Shown: positions 45,026 through 54,628, numbered from the stretch's first letter. The stretch: DNA of 64,000 nucleotides from CAIWHR01 sp963724975 (GCA_963724975.1 CAVRXB010000001.1:372001-436000); one strand, 5' to 3'. Notes: generated by a model from the letters alone, not told the origin. Made by a program: numbers and translations.

Positions 45026-46372
45026 TCATCGCAGGCCCGGCATCATTCCTTTCATCCCGCGCAGCATTTTCTGCATGCCACCCTTCGCCACCATCTTCAT
45101 CATCTTTTGCGTTTGCTCGAACTGATTGAGGAGCTGGTTCACTTCCTGCACCGAAACGCCTGCGCCGGCCGCGATCCGCCGCTTGCGCGATGCTTTGAGG
45201 AGCTCCGGCTTGACCCGCTCGGCGCGGGTCATCGAGTTGATGATGCCTTCGATCCGCGCGATCTTGCGCTCATCGACGTTCGTGTTCTGGGCGGCGCGCG
45301 CGAGCTCGGCGGGCAACTTGTCCACCATCCCGGCGAGCCCCCCCATTTTGCGCATCTGGCCGATCTGCGCCTTGAAGTCGTCGAGATCGAAGCCCTTGCC
45401 GGATTTCACCTTCTTCGCGAGCTTTTCCGCTTGCGCAAGATCGACGGACTTGTGCGCATCCTCGATCAGCGATAGCACGTCGCCCATGCCGAGAATGCGC
45501 GAGGCCATGCGCTCCGGATGAAATACCTCGAGACCGTCGATCTTCTCCGCGACGCCGACGAACTTGATCGGAGCGCCGGTCACTTGCCGTACGGACAGCG
45601 CAGCGCCGCCGCGCGCGTCACCGTCGAGCTTGGTCAGGATCACGCCTGTGAGAGGCAGCGTGTCGCGAAATGCGCGCGCCGTGTTGACGGCGTCCTGGCC
45701 CTGCATCGCGTCGACGACGAACAAGGTCTCGATCGGCTTGGCAGCGGCATGCACGTCGGCGATCTCGCGCATCATCGCCTCGTCGATCGCGAGCCGCCCC
45801 GCCGAGTCGATGATCACGATGTCGTGGTAATGCTTGCGCGCCCAGTCGACTGCCGCTCCGGCAATCGCCGCAGGTTGTTCGCCCAGGGCCGACGGAAAGA
45901 AATCGACGTCCACCTGGGATGCAAGCGTCTGCAACTGCTGGATAGCGGCGGGCCGATGAACGTCGACGGACACGACGAGGACCTTTTTCTTCTGCGCCTT
46001 CAGGAGGCGCGCGAGCTTCGCCGCCGTCGTCGTCTTGCCGGCACCCTGGAGGCCGGCCAGAAGAAACACCGCGGGCGGCTGCGTCGCAAGGTTGAGCGGC
46101 GCCGCGGCGGTGCCCATCAAAGCAGCGAGCTCGCGATGCACGACACCGATGAGAGCCTGCCCTGGCGTCAATGAGCCTACGACTTCCTCGCCAACCGCTT
46201 TTTCCTTGACCGTGGCGATGAAATCCTTGACGACCGGCAATGCGACGTCGGCTTCAAGGAGCGCCAAGCGAACTTCGCGCAGCGCGTCGGCGATATTGAC
46301 GTCGGTAAGGCGCGCCTCGCCGCGCAACGACTTGACGACGCGAGACAGGCGCAGGGTCAGGGTATCGAACAT
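45026..46372 (-). CDS. ffh: Signal recognition particle protein Ffh
   Basis: SRP54 GTPase of 448 residues that targets nascent membrane proteins with 4.5S RNA and FtsY. The N-domain starts MFDTLTLRLSRVV. The G-domain P-loop is GLQGAGKTTT from residue 107, with DSAGRLAIDEAMM and TKLDGDARGG. The M-domain ends in the methionine-rich MMKMVAKGGMQKMLRGMKGM. The ATG at 46372 is preferred to one nine codons upstream, since it matches the family start. It is divergent from the CcsA-like gene. Confidence 0.97.
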   Translation of the reverse strand: MFDTLTLRLSRVVKSLRGEARLTDVNIADALREVRLALLEADVALPVVKDFIATVKEKAVGEEVVGSLTPGQALIGVVHRELAALMGTAAAPLNLATQPPAVFLLAGLQGAGKTTTAAKLARLLKAQKKKVLVVSVDVHRPAAIQQLQTLASQVDVDFFPSALGEQPAAIAGAAVDWARKHYHDIVIIDSAGRLAIDEAMMREIADVHAAAKPIETLFVVDAMQGQDAVNTARAFRDTLPLTGVILTKLDGDARGGAALSVRQVTGAPIKFVGVAEKIDGLEVFHPERMASRILGMGDVLSLIEDAHKSVDLAQAEKLAKKVKSGKGFDLDDFKAQIGQMRKMGGLAGMVDKLPAELARAAQNTNVDERKIARIEGIINSMTRAERVKPELLKASRKRRIAAGAGVSVQEVNQLLNQFEQTQKMMKMVAKGGMQKMLRGMKGMMPGLR

Positions 46373-46468
46373 CCGGAGTCCCGGGTGAGAGGTCCCCACG
46401 CGCCGACGGGCGCGGCGCGGGGTAAACTTGGTGCGGCGCCCTACGCCGCAAGCCGCAAACGAAAGCCG

Positions 46469-47293
46469 ATGATTTTACTCCACGTCGCGGTCGCCGCCTT
46501 GTATGCATTGGCCGCGTGGGTGCGATGGCCGAAACCGGCCCTTCAAGCGTCCGGCAACCCGCCGGTACCGTCCCCGATGGCGTTTTCCTGGCCCGCGCTA
46601 CTCGTGCCCGGCGCGCTTCTGCTGCACGCATGGATGGCGGGAGCCGAATTCGCAACGCCCGAGGGCCTCGACCTCAGTCTGCCGAACGCAATATCGGTCG
46701 TCGCGGCGCTGGTTGCGCTAGTGGCATGGGCCTCGGGACTGCTGCACACGCTGCCGGCGGTCGGCACCGTCGTGCTGCCGGTCGCCGCGATCGCGTCGCT
46801 GTTGCCAGCCTTCATCACGAATCCGCACCGTTTTCCTTATGCGGGCGAGCCCTGGGCCGCATTGCATATCGCCGTCGCATTGGTCTCGTACGCGCTTTTT
46901 CTCGTCGCCGCTTTGCAGGCACTGCTGTTGATGGGGCTCGAGAAGCGGTTGCGACGGCGGCTGCCTGATCCGGGCGCGGCGGGATTGCCGCCATTGTTGA
47001 CGCTCGAGCGTTTCTTGTTCCGCCTCGTCGCCGTGGGCTTCGTGCTGCTCACGCTAACGCTTGCGAGCGGCATGTTCTTCTCGGAACAGATCTTCGGCAA
47101 GCCGATGCTGTTCACGCACCGGAACGTTTTTTCGCTGCTCGGATGGGTAACGTTCGGCGCGCTGCTGCTGGGACGCTGGCGATACGGATGGCGGGGCCGC
47201 GTGGCGCTGCGATGGATCGTCGCCGGAACACTATTCGTATTCCTCGCCTATCTCGGCGAGAAATTCGTGCTCGAGGTGCTGCTGCGGCGGTAA
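46469..47293 (+). CDS. CcsA/HemX-like cytochrome c assembly protein
   Basis: Inner-membrane protein of 274 residues with about eight hydrophobic helices, of the CcsA/YpjD family linked to cytochrome c biogenesis. It has a His in WAALHIAVALVSYALFLVAA and HRNVFSLLGWVTFGALLLGRW, positions that bind haem in the family, and ends AYLGEKFVLEVLLRR. It is commonly divergent from ffh in betaproteobacteria. It ends 8 bases before a large palindromic element. Direct role in haem handling is inferred. Confidence 0.85.
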   Translation: MILLHVAVAALYALAAWVRWPKPALQASGNPPVPSPMAFSWPALLVPGALLLHAWMAGAEFATPEGLDLSLPNAISVVAALVALVAWASGLLHTLPAVGTVVLPVAAIASLLPAFITNPHRFPYAGEPWAALHIAVALVSYALFLVAALQALLLMGLEKRLRRRLPDPGAAGLPPLLTLERFLFRLVAVGFVLLTLTLASGMFFSEQIFGKPMLFTHRNVFSLLGWVTFGALLLGRWRYGWRGRVALRWIVAGTLFVFLAYLGEKFVLEVLLRR

Positions 47294-47300
47294 CTGGAAC

Positions 47301-47560
47301 GGGCCTGTTAACGCTATGGACGCAAACGCGAACGGGTGGCTTGGGGCGCCAATCAAGGCGGACGACGAAGCGAAGACCGGGCGTCTTCGCGAGGAGGACA
47401 ACGCAGAGTGGCGCCCCAGCCACCCGTTCCCTTCGGGTTGCTGCCGAATACGCCCACCGCTGCGTTGCAAAGTCTCGCCGGGCAGCCGGCCCGCCTTCGC
47501 GCCTTGCGCTTGGCGTATTCGGCCGTCCAACGCGTTTGTGCCCATAGCGTTAACAGGCCC
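47301..47560. repeat. 260-bp palindromic element with 30-bp terminal inverted repeats and internal hairpins
   Basis: The ends 47301-47330 and 47531-47560 are inverted repeats matching at 28 of 30 positions (outermost part gggcctgttaacgctatgg). Inside are three more inverted pairs: 47330-47350 with 47410-47429 (one bulge), 47370-47377 with 47383-47390, and 47443-47454 with 47512-47523. Together they can fold as a closed stem carrying two arms, one with a further tip hairpin. It fills the whole gap between the CcsA-like gene and the CNNM/CBS gene, stopping 3 bases before that gene's ATG. It has no credible coding content. It may be a MITE-like element or a structured RNA. Confidence 0.8.
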
Positions 47561-47563
47561 TAG

Positions 47564-48883
47564 ATGGACGACATTCCGACCAGCACGCTCGTCATCGCGG
47601 TCGTGCTCATGCTTGCCGCTTCCGGATTCTTCTCGATCGCCGAGACCGCGATGATGGCGGCCAATCGGCATCGGCTGAAGCACCGTGCACATCGCGGCTC
47701 TCATGGCGCGCGCAGGGCTCTCGCGTTGCTCGCTGAGATCGACAAGCTGCTGGGCGTCATCCTGCTCGGCAACACGCTGGTCGCGGCGGCGGCGGCGACG
47801 CTCACTGCGGTCATCACCAAGCGAATGTTCGGTGAAGGCGAGTTGGCACTGGCGGTCGGGACACTGGCGATTACGTTCGCTCTCCTCGTGTTCTCGGAGA
47901 TCGCGCCAAAAGTCGTCGGCGCGGCGCACGCCGACCGCATCGCACCCGTCGTCAGCTATGTCCTGACGCCCATGCTGAAGGCGGCGACCCCCGTCGTGTG
48001 GTTCGTCAACCTGTTCGTGCGCGGCGTGCTCACGCTGTTGCGCATTCCAACCGGCTCGACGACGGGAACCACATTGACTCGCGAGGAGCTTCGTTCGCTC
48101 GTTCTCGAGGGGCAGTACTTTCGCGGCAAGCACCGCGCGATGCTCGCCAATCTAATCGATGTCGGAGCGGTCACCGTCGACGACGTGATGACACCGCGCA
48201 ATCAAATCCACGCGATCGACCTCAACGAAAAACCGGGACATCTGGCCGAGCAGCTCGCGACGTCGTATCACACGCGGCTTCCCGCCTTCGAAGATGAGCT
48301 CGACAACATCGTCGGCATCGTGCACCTGAAGCAAGTGGTCGCGCTGCTGCACGGCGGGACGATCGACGGCGCGGCGTTGCGCTCGATCCTTCGGCCTGCA
48401 TATTTCGTACCGGCTGGTACGCCGTTGCTCGTCCAATTGCAGCAGTTCCAGACCGACCGGGAGCGCCTCGGACTCGTCGTCGACGAGTATGGCGAGCTCC
48501 AGGGCCTGGTTGCGATCGAAGACATCATCGAGGAGATCATCGGCGACTTCACCACACAGGCGCCGGCCGGAGGCGAGACGTGGGTCCGGGATCCCGACGG
48601 CAGCGTGGTCGTCGACGGAATGGCCGTGCTCCGGACCCTCAACCGGAAGCTCGGCACACACTTTCCCCTGGATGGGCCGAAAACGCTCAACGGACTGATC
48701 GTCGAGCAACTGGGAGAGATTCCGGAGGCCGGCACCCAGGTCGCCCTTGCCGGCCAGCGTATCGAAATACTGCAAACCCAGGACCGGGTGGTGAAAGTGG
48801 TACGGTTGCTACCACCCGTGGGGCGTGCCCCGGCGGCCCCGGCTTTACAAAGCCAGGGCGGACAGGCATCATCAGTTGCTTAA
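47564..48883 (+). CDS. CNNM/CorC-type membrane protein with CBS pair
   Basis: A 439-residue protein of the DUF21-CBS-CorC_HlyC family (YfjD/CorB type), linked to magnesium or cobalt efflux. The N-terminal CNNM/DUF21 domain has SGFFSIAETAMMAANRHRL and LLGVILLGNTLVAAAAATL. A CBS pair follows from about residue 205 (VDDVMTPRNQIHAIDL; LGLVVDEYGELQGLVAIEDI), then a CorC_HlyC domain (DGSVVVDGMAVLRTLNRKL). The ATG at 47564 lies 3 bases after the palindromic element, so any ribosome site lies inside that element. Confidence 0.93.
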   Translation: MDDIPTSTLVIAVVLMLAASGFFSIAETAMMAANRHRLKHRAHRGSHGARRALALLAEIDKLLGVILLGNTLVAAAAATLTAVITKRMFGEGELALAVGTLAITFALLVFSEIAPKVVGAAHADRIAPVVSYVLTPMLKAATPVVWFVNLFVRGVLTLLRIPTGSTTGTTLTREELRSLVLEGQYFRGKHRAMLANLIDVGAVTVDDVMTPRNQIHAIDLNEKPGHLAEQLATSYHTRLPAFEDELDNIVGIVHLKQVVALLHGGTIDGAALRSILRPAYFVPAGTPLLVQLQQFQTDRERLGLVVDEYGELQGLVAIEDIIEEIIGDFTTQAPAGGETWVRDPDGSVVVDGMAVLRTLNRKLGTHFPLDGPKTLNGLIVEQLGEIPEAGTQVALAGQRIEILQTQDRVVKVVRLLPPVGRAPAAPALQSQGGQASSVA

Positions 48884-49007
48884 CTTTTATGCGGTTGGAA
48901 TAATGCGAAAGGGAGCGGTCGGGCCACAAAAAGGCATGTAATTTGCTTAGGCTTTCCGATAGCCCTGCATTTCGCCGATAACCCGAAGCCTTCGACACCA
49001 CCCGACC

Positions 49008-50729
49008 ATGGCCACCCAAGCTGCCGCCACGCGCAATCTGAGCGGACTCGCGCGCGCCTTGGCGCAGCACGGGATGATGTCGGAATACGACGCCGAGGTG
49101 CTTCAAACGCAGGCCCAGCAGGCGAACGTCTCGTTCGTCGAGCAATTGCTGCTTGGCAAGCGAATGTCCGCAACACAGTTGGCGGTATTTGGGTCGCGCG
49201 CCTTCGGCGTGCCCTTGATGGACCTCGCCGCGTTCGACCTCGACCAGATCCAGAAGGACCTGGTCGATCTCCGGATGGCGCAGGCCCGCCGCGTGATGCC
49301 GCTGCACAAGCGCGGCAACCGCATCTACGTCGCGACATCGGACCCGGCGAATCTCCAGGCGCTCGAAGAAGTCCGCTTCAAGACGAACCTCGTCGTCGAG
49401 CCGGTCGTGGTCGAGGACGACAAGCTCCAGCAGGCGATCGCCAAGCTGACCGAAGCGAAAGGCGCGACGCTCAACGAGATGTCGGCGATGGAGGATCTGG
49501 AGCTCGATCTCCAGTCCGTCGGGCCCGCCCCGCTCACCGACGAGGAAAATTCCGAAGTCGACGACGCGCCCGTCGTCAAATACATTCAAAAGATCCTGAT
49601 CGACGCGATCAATTTGGGCGTCTCCGACGTCCATTTCGAGCCTTACGAGAAGTATTACCGCATTCGCTACCGGCTCGATGGCATCCTCTCGGAAGTCGCG
49701 CAGCCGCCTCTCGTGATCAAGGACAAGATGGCGTCGCGCATCAAGGTGATCTCGAAACTCGATATTTCGGAGAAGCGCGTGCCGCAGGACGGCCGGATGA
49801 AGCTCGTGCTGTCGAAATCGAAGGCCATCGACTTTCGCGTCAGCACGCTACCAACGCTCTTCGGCGAGAAGATCGTGATGCGTATCCTCGACTCTGCGGG
49901 CGTCAAGCTCGGCATCGAGGCGCTGGGTTACGATCCCGACCAGCAGGAACAGCTGATGTACGCGATCGGCCGGCCGTACGGGATGATTCTCGTCACCGGA
50001 CCGACCGGCAGCGGAAAGACGGTCTCCCTTTATACCTGCCTCAACATCCTGAACCAGCCGGGCATCAACATCTCGACGGCCGAGGATCCTGCCGAAATCC
50101 AGCTGCCCGGCGTGAACCAGGTCAACATCAACGAAAAGGCGGGGCTCACCTTCGCCACGGCGCTCAGGTCGTTCCTGCGGCAGGACCCGGACATCATCAT
50201 GGTGGGCGAAATCCGCGACCTCGAGACTGCCGATATCGCAATCAAGGCGGCGCAGACGGGCCACCTCGTGCTCGCGACGCTGCACACGAACGACGCGCCG
50301 ACGACGCTGACGCGGCTCCTGAACATGGGCGTCGCACCATTCAACGTCGCCTCGTCGGTGATCCTGATCACGGCGCAGCGCCTCGGCCGGAAACTGTGCA
50401 TGAACTGCAAGCAACCGAAGGACATCCCCCCCGAAGCGCTCACCCGCGCGGGCTTCTCCGAGGAAGAGATCGACGGCAGCTGGCAGCCGTACGGCCCGGT
50501 CGGCTGCGACAAGTGCAAGGGCTCGGGCTACAAGGGTCGGGTTGGCATCTACCAGGTGATGCCGATCTCCGACGAGATGCGGCAGCTCATCATGCGAAGC
50601 GGCACGGCGCTCGACATCGCCGATCAAGCGCAAAAGGAAGGTGTGCGCGACCTGCGGAAGTCGGGCCTGATCAAGGTGAAGCAGGGCATCACCTCGCTCG
50701 AGGAAATCGAGGCTATCACCAACGAGTAA
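49008..50729 (+). CDS. pilB: Type IV pilus extension ATPase PilB
   Basis: GspE/PilB-family hexameric ATPase of 573 residues that powers pilus assembly. The N-terminal MshEN/GSPII_E domain is at about 1-150. Walker A is GPTGSGKT at 331-338, with RQDPDIIMVGEIRD and an LATLHTND histidine motif. A tetracysteine zinc site (CMNCKQPKDIP, CDKCKGSGYKGR) lies near 465-510. First of pilB-pilC-pilD; no pilin gene is in the window. An AT-rich stretch overlapping the previous stop (TTGCTT, 17 bases, AATAAT) could be its promoter but is weak. Confidence 0.96.
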   Translation: MATQAAATRNLSGLARALAQHGMMSEYDAEVLQTQAQQANVSFVEQLLLGKRMSATQLAVFGSRAFGVPLMDLAAFDLDQIQKDLVDLRMAQARRVMPLHKRGNRIYVATSDPANLQALEEVRFKTNLVVEPVVVEDDKLQQAIAKLTEAKGATLNEMSAMEDLELDLQSVGPAPLTDEENSEVDDAPVVKYIQKILIDAINLGVSDVHFEPYEKYYRIRYRLDGILSEVAQPPLVIKDKMASRIKVISKLDISEKRVPQDGRMKLVLSKSKAIDFRVSTLPTLFGEKIVMRILDSAGVKLGIEALGYDPDQQEQLMYAIGRPYGMILVTGPTGSGKTVSLYTCLNILNQPGINISTAEDPAEIQLPGVNQVNINEKAGLTFATALRSFLRQDPDIIMVGEIRDLETADIAIKAAQTGHLVLATLHTNDAPTTLTRLLNMGVAPFNVASSVILITAQRLGRKLCMNCKQPKDIPPEALTRAGFSEEEIDGSWQPYGPVGCDKCKGSGYKGRVGIYQVMPISDEMRQLIMRSGTALDIADQAQKEGVRDLRKSGLIKVKQGITSLEEIEAITNE

Positions 50730-50775
50730 GGCGAACCCAGCGCGCGAACCGCTCTCGCCAGACAGGAAACCCAAC

Positions 50776-51999
50776 ATGGCCACTGCCACCGCATCACGCA
50801 AGGACGTCAAGGAGTACACGTTCGTCTGGGAAGGCGTCGACCGCGCCAACCGGCAAATCCGCGGCGAGTCCAAGGCTGCGTCGCAGACGGTCGTCACGAC
50901 GAACCTCCGTCGCCAGGGCATTCGGCTCCAGAAGATCAAGAAGCTCACGTTCCGGGGCGGCAAGAAGGTTGGCGAAAGAGAGATCACATTCTTCACGCGA
51001 CAGCTCGCTACCATGCTCCGTGCCGGCGTCCCGCTGCTGCAATCCTTCGAGATCGTCGCCCGTGGCCATAGCAACCCGCGATTTTCGCGCCTTGTGATGG
51101 ACTTGAAGAGCCGGGTCGAAACGGGTTCCAGCCTGTCGCAGGCGTTTCGCGCGCATCCGATCCAGTTCGATAATCTGTATTGCAACCTCGTGCAAGCGGG
51201 CGAAACCGCCGGCATGCTGGATGCGATCCTCGATCGGATCGCAACCTACAAGGAAAAGATCCTCGCGATCAAGGGCAAGATCAAGTCGGCGCTGTTCTAC
51301 CCGATTTCGGTGATCGTGGTCGCCCTGCTGGTGGTGTGGGTCATCATGGTCTGGGTGATTCCGGCGTTCAAGCAAGTTTTCGCGAGCTTTGGCGCCGACT
51401 TGCCTACGCCTACCCTGATCGTCATGGCGATGAGCGATTTCGTCGTCGCATGGTGGTGGTTAGGGTTCCTCGTTCTCATCGGGGCAATTGTCGGGTTCGT
51501 CTATATGCACCGGCGATCGGCGGCGTTGCGCTTCACGATGGACCGGCTGATGCTCAGAATTCCGGTCATTGGAGCGATCCTGGAGAAGGCAACCATCGCG
51601 CGCTGGACGCGGACGCTGCAGACCATGTTCGCGGCCGGCGTTCCGCTTGTCGAGTCGCTCGATGCGGTGGCCGGCGCCGCGGGCAACGCTGTCTTTACAG
51701 TTGCCACGAAGAAGATCCAGACCGAAGTCAGCACCGGCACGAGCCTCACCAACGCAATGACCAATTCCAAGCTGTTTCCATCGATGGTGCTCCAGATGAC
51801 GCAGATTGGCGAGGAGTCGGGCTCGCTCGACAACATGCTGGGCAAGATCGCCGAATTCTACGAGCGTGAAGTCGATGACGCAGTCGCCGCGCTCTCGAGC
51901 CTGCTCGAGCCTCTCATCATCGTGTTCCTGGGTGTGGTGATCGGGGGACTGGTGGTCGCCATGTACCTGCCGATCTTCAAGCTCGGTCAGGTTGTCTGA
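50776..51999 (+). CDS. pilC: Type IV pilus inner-membrane platform protein PilC
   Basis: GspF-family protein of 407 residues with two T2SSF domains (TRQLATMLRAGVPLLQSFE and TRTLQTMFAAGVPLVESLD) and three long membrane helices, including VIVVALLVVWVIMVWVIP. It is the platform on which PilB acts. It follows pilB by 46 bases. Confidence 0.96.
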   Translation: MATATASRKDVKEYTFVWEGVDRANRQIRGESKAASQTVVTTNLRRQGIRLQKIKKLTFRGGKKVGEREITFFTRQLATMLRAGVPLLQSFEIVARGHSNPRFSRLVMDLKSRVETGSSLSQAFRAHPIQFDNLYCNLVQAGETAGMLDAILDRIATYKEKILAIKGKIKSALFYPISVIVVALLVVWVIMVWVIPAFKQVFASFGADLPTPTLIVMAMSDFVVAWWWLGFLVLIGAIVGFVYMHRRSAALRFTMDRLMLRIPVIGAILEKATIARWTRTLQTMFAAGVPLVESLDAVAGAAGNAVFTVATKKIQTEVSTGTSLTNAMTNSKLFPSMVLQMTQIGEESGSLDNMLGKIAEFYEREVDDAVAALSSLLEPLIIVFLGVVIGGLVVAMYLPIFKLGQVV

Positions 52000-52048
52000 C
52001 ACAATCGGCGCAGGGGTCCGCGCTCCGGAGCTGACGCTCGGGGGCGCC

Positions 52049-52257
52049 GCTGTTGGCACCTCCTTCGCCATGAGCGAGTCCACCCTGTGGATCGTCGCAG
52101 CACTGCTGGTCGGCGTTTGTGTCGGCAGCTTTGGCTCCGGCATCACGCGCTGCGCGCATGAGCCTGCACCGAAGCTGTCGGCGCGTCCTTCGCCATGAGC
52201 GAGTCCACGCTGTGGATCGTTGCAGCAGCGCTGGTCGGCCTTTGTGTCGGCAGCTTT
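52049..52257 (+). repeat. Tandem duplication of the pilD 5' end
   Basis: Bases 52049-52132 repeat at 52174-52257 with 76 of 84 matching and a 125-base period. Both copies carry the ATG and about the first 20 codons of pilD (MSESTLWIVAA). The upstream copy departs from pilD after GSF, reads on as unrelated sequence, and ends at a stop overlapping the real start. Several differences are at third codon positions, so the duplication is not recent or has been corrected by selection. Confidence 0.85.
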
Positions 52258-53028
52258 CTCAACGTCGTCATTCACCGCTTGCCAAAAATGCTCGACCGCG
52301 GTTGGCGCCTGCAGTGCGCCGAGTTGCGCGGTGAGGAGATCGCCGACGAGCCGTCGTACAATCTCATCGTGCCGCGATCGGCGTGTCCCGCCTGCGGTCA
52401 CGCGATCACCGCGCTCGAGAACATTCCCGTTGTGTCCTGGATCGCGCTCGGCGGCAGGTGCAAGGCGTGCAGGACGCGGATATCGATCCGCTATCCGATC
52501 GTGGAAATCCTGGGCGGCGTGTTGGCAGTCGCGGCGATCGTCACCTTCGGCGCGACGGCAAAAGGCGCCGCGGCATGCGTGCTGTTGTGGACGCTGCTGG
52601 CGCTGACAATGATCGACGCCGATACTCGGCTTCTCCCGGACGATCTCACGCTGCCGCTGGTGTGGGCGGGCCTTGTCGTGAATCTATGGGGGCTGTTCAC
52701 GCCGCTCGCAAACGCCGTCATCGGGGCGGTTGCCGGGTACCTCACGCTCTGGATGATCTATTGGCTGTTCAAGCTCATACGCGGAAAGGAGGGAATGGGG
52801 TACGGAGATTTCAAGCTGCTGGCGGCGCTGGGCGCATGGCTCGGCTGGAAGATGCTGCCGCTGATCGTGCTGCTCTCCTCCGTCGTGGGGGCCGTGATCG
52901 GTCTCGCGCTCATTGCGATCAAGGGCCGGGCGCACGACGTTCCAATCCCCTTTGGTCCGTTCCTCGCAATCGCCGGCGCGATCGCACTCTTCTTCGGCCC
53001 CGCGCTGACCAAGCTCTACCTGCCGTGA
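52195..53028 (+). CDS. pilD: Prepilin peptidase / N-methyltransferase PilD
   Basis: Inner-membrane aspartic protease of 277 residues that cleaves and methylates type IV prepilins. It has two zinc-type cysteine pairs (CPAC at 64-67, CKAC at 89-92). Catalytic aspartates lie in TMIDADTRLLPDDLTL and GMGYGDFKLLAALGAW. About eight hydrophobic helices are seen. The start at 52195 gives the full conserved N-terminus; an upstream duplicated copy of this start (ATG at 52070) is out of context. coaE follows after 7 bases. Confidence 0.96.
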   Translation: MSESTLWIVAAALVGLCVGSFLNVVIHRLPKMLDRGWRLQCAELRGEEIADEPSYNLIVPRSACPACGHAITALENIPVVSWIALGGRCKACRTRISIRYPIVEILGGVLAVAAIVTFGATAKGAAACVLLWTLLALTMIDADTRLLPDDLTLPLVWAGLVVNLWGLFTPLANAVIGAVAGYLTLWMIYWLFKLIRGKEGMGYGDFKLLAALGAWLGWKMLPLIVLLSSVVGAVIGLALIAIKGRAHDVPIPFGPFLAIAGAIALFFGPALTKLYLP

Positions 53029-53035
53029 AAATGGC

Positions 53036-53683
53036 GTGAGCGCCCCCTATATCGTCGGACTGACCGGCGGCATCGGCAGCGGCAAGTCAGCGGTCGCCGA
53101 CGCATTCGCGGAACTCGGGGTCGCTGTGACCGACACCGACCTGCTCGCGCACGCGCTGACACGGCCCGGGACTGCAGGTCTCGACGCCATTGTCACAGCA
53201 TTTGGCACCGGGATCCTCCAAAAAGACGGCACGCTCGACCGCGGAGCGCTTCGGCGGCGGGCATTTGCCGACCCCGCAGTGCGCGCAAGACTCGAAGCAA
53301 TCCTTCATCCGCTGATCGGCGATGCCGCGAAGCGTGAGATCATGCGGTGGCAGAGTCCGTACGGCATGCTGGTCGTGCCGCTGCTGCTCGAGCGCGATGG
53401 GCTCGTATCGCTCGTCCAACGGATACTCGTCGTGGATTGCCCCGAGGAAGAACAGGTGCGCCGGGTCGCCGGCCGCAGCGGCCTCGCGCCCGACGAAATC
53501 CGCGCGATCATGGCGGCGCAACTTCCGCGCGTGGCACGCCTCGCCCGCGCTGACGACGTCCTCGACAACGTCGGACCCGCCTCGGACATTGCGCCCAAGG
53601 TAGCGGTACTCGACCGCCGCTATCGGACACTGGCCGCCGAAGCGGGACGCGCGATGCCATCTTCGGGCAGAATGCCGGGATAG
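53036..53683 (+). CDS. coaE: Dephospho-CoA kinase CoaE
   Basis: Last enzyme of coenzyme A synthesis, 215 residues, GTG start. P-loop GLTGGIGSGKSAVADAF is near residue 8, then TDTDLLAHALTRPG, and VVPLLLERDGL with VDCPEEEQVRRVAGRSGL. It is placed between pilD and zapD, as in many beta- and gammaproteobacteria. Confidence 0.96.
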   Translation: MSAPYIVGLTGGIGSGKSAVADAFAELGVAVTDTDLLAHALTRPGTAGLDAIVTAFGTGILQKDGTLDRGALRRRAFADPAVRARLEAILHPLIGDAAKREIMRWQSPYGMLVVPLLLERDGLVSLVQRILVVDCPEEEQVRRVAGRSGLAPDEIRAIMAAQLPRVARLARADDVLDNVGPASDIAPKVAVLDRRYRTLAAEAGRAMPSSGRMPG

Positions 53684-53710
53684 CATTCTCCGCCCTTCCT
53701 GCTGCCCGCC

Positions 53711-54469
53711 GTGATCCGTTACGAGCATCCGCTGAACGAGCGCATCCGCACGCTGATGCGCCTCGAGGATCTCTACCGGCGCGCGCAATTGTTCGCCTCG
53801 CGTACCGAAGGGCCCGATCATCACGCGGCGCTGCTCGCGCTCTTCGAAATTACCGACGTCGCGGCGCGAGCCGATCTCAAGACCGACATCCTGCAGGAGC
53901 TCGAACGGCAGAAGCAGATGCTCGGCACGCTGCGCAACAATCCCGCAATCGAGACGAGCGTTCTGGAGGCGCTCCTTGCCGACATCGAGAAGGCGAGCTC
54001 CGCGCTACTCGGTCAGACCGGCCGGGCGGGAGCGCATTTGCGCGAAAACGAGTGGCTGATGACGATCAAGCAGCGCACGGCGCTCCCCGGCGGCGTCTGC
54101 GAGTTCGATCTTCCCGCCTATCACTACTGGCTCAACGCCGACCCCGCAGCGCGTCAGAACGATCTCAAAGCATGGCTCGAGCCATTCCTGCCGATCCATG
54201 CCGGGCTCACCATCATTCTTCGGCTGCTGCGCGACAATGGCCGCGCGAGCCGGCAGACCGCCTATCGCGGCGTGTTCCAGTTGATGCTTACGACATCGAA
54301 GGTTGCACAGCTGCTGCGTCTCTCCGTCGAGAACAATGTTCCCTGCGTGCCGGAAATTAGCGCCAACAAGTATGCGCTCAACATCCGATTCATCGGCGTC
54401 ACCGGCATGGATCGAGGAACCGTATTCGATCGCGATGTCGAGTTCGAGCTGATGTTTTGTAATCTGTAG
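53711..54469 (+). CDS. zapD: Cell division protein ZapD
   Basis: FtsZ-associated protein of 252 residues that crosslinks FtsZ filaments. It starts with GTG as MIRYEHPLNERIRTLMRLEDLY and has ALFEITDVAARADLKTDILQELER and ISANKYALNIRF near the C-terminus, all diagnostic. It lies 27 bases after coaE and precedes yacG. Confidence 0.96.
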   Translation: MIRYEHPLNERIRTLMRLEDLYRRAQLFASRTEGPDHHAALLALFEITDVAARADLKTDILQELERQKQMLGTLRNNPAIETSVLEALLADIEKASSALLGQTGRAGAHLRENEWLMTIKQRTALPGGVCEFDLPAYHYWLNADPAARQNDLKAWLEPFLPIHAGLTIILRLLRDNGRASRQTAYRGVFQLMLTTSKVAQLLRLSVENNVPCVPEISANKYALNIRFIGVTGMDRGTVFDRDVEFELMFCNL

Positions 54470-54628
54470 CGCTAACCCGTCTCGAGACGGTTCATACTCG
54501 CGCAAAGGAGCGCCACTCGTTCTCTCGCAGCGCCCATGCTGGAAACGTCGCGGCGCGAAGCCGATGCGATCAAACGCGCGCTGCACAATTGGTTTGAGGA
54601 CTGGCCGTCCTATGCAGTGGATGCACCG

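Noticed and set aside
48876..48906. Promoter for pilB (TTGCTT, 17 bases, AATAAT)
   Set aside because: The -35 is poor and it overlaps the upstream stop codon; mentioned under pilB but too weak to list alone.
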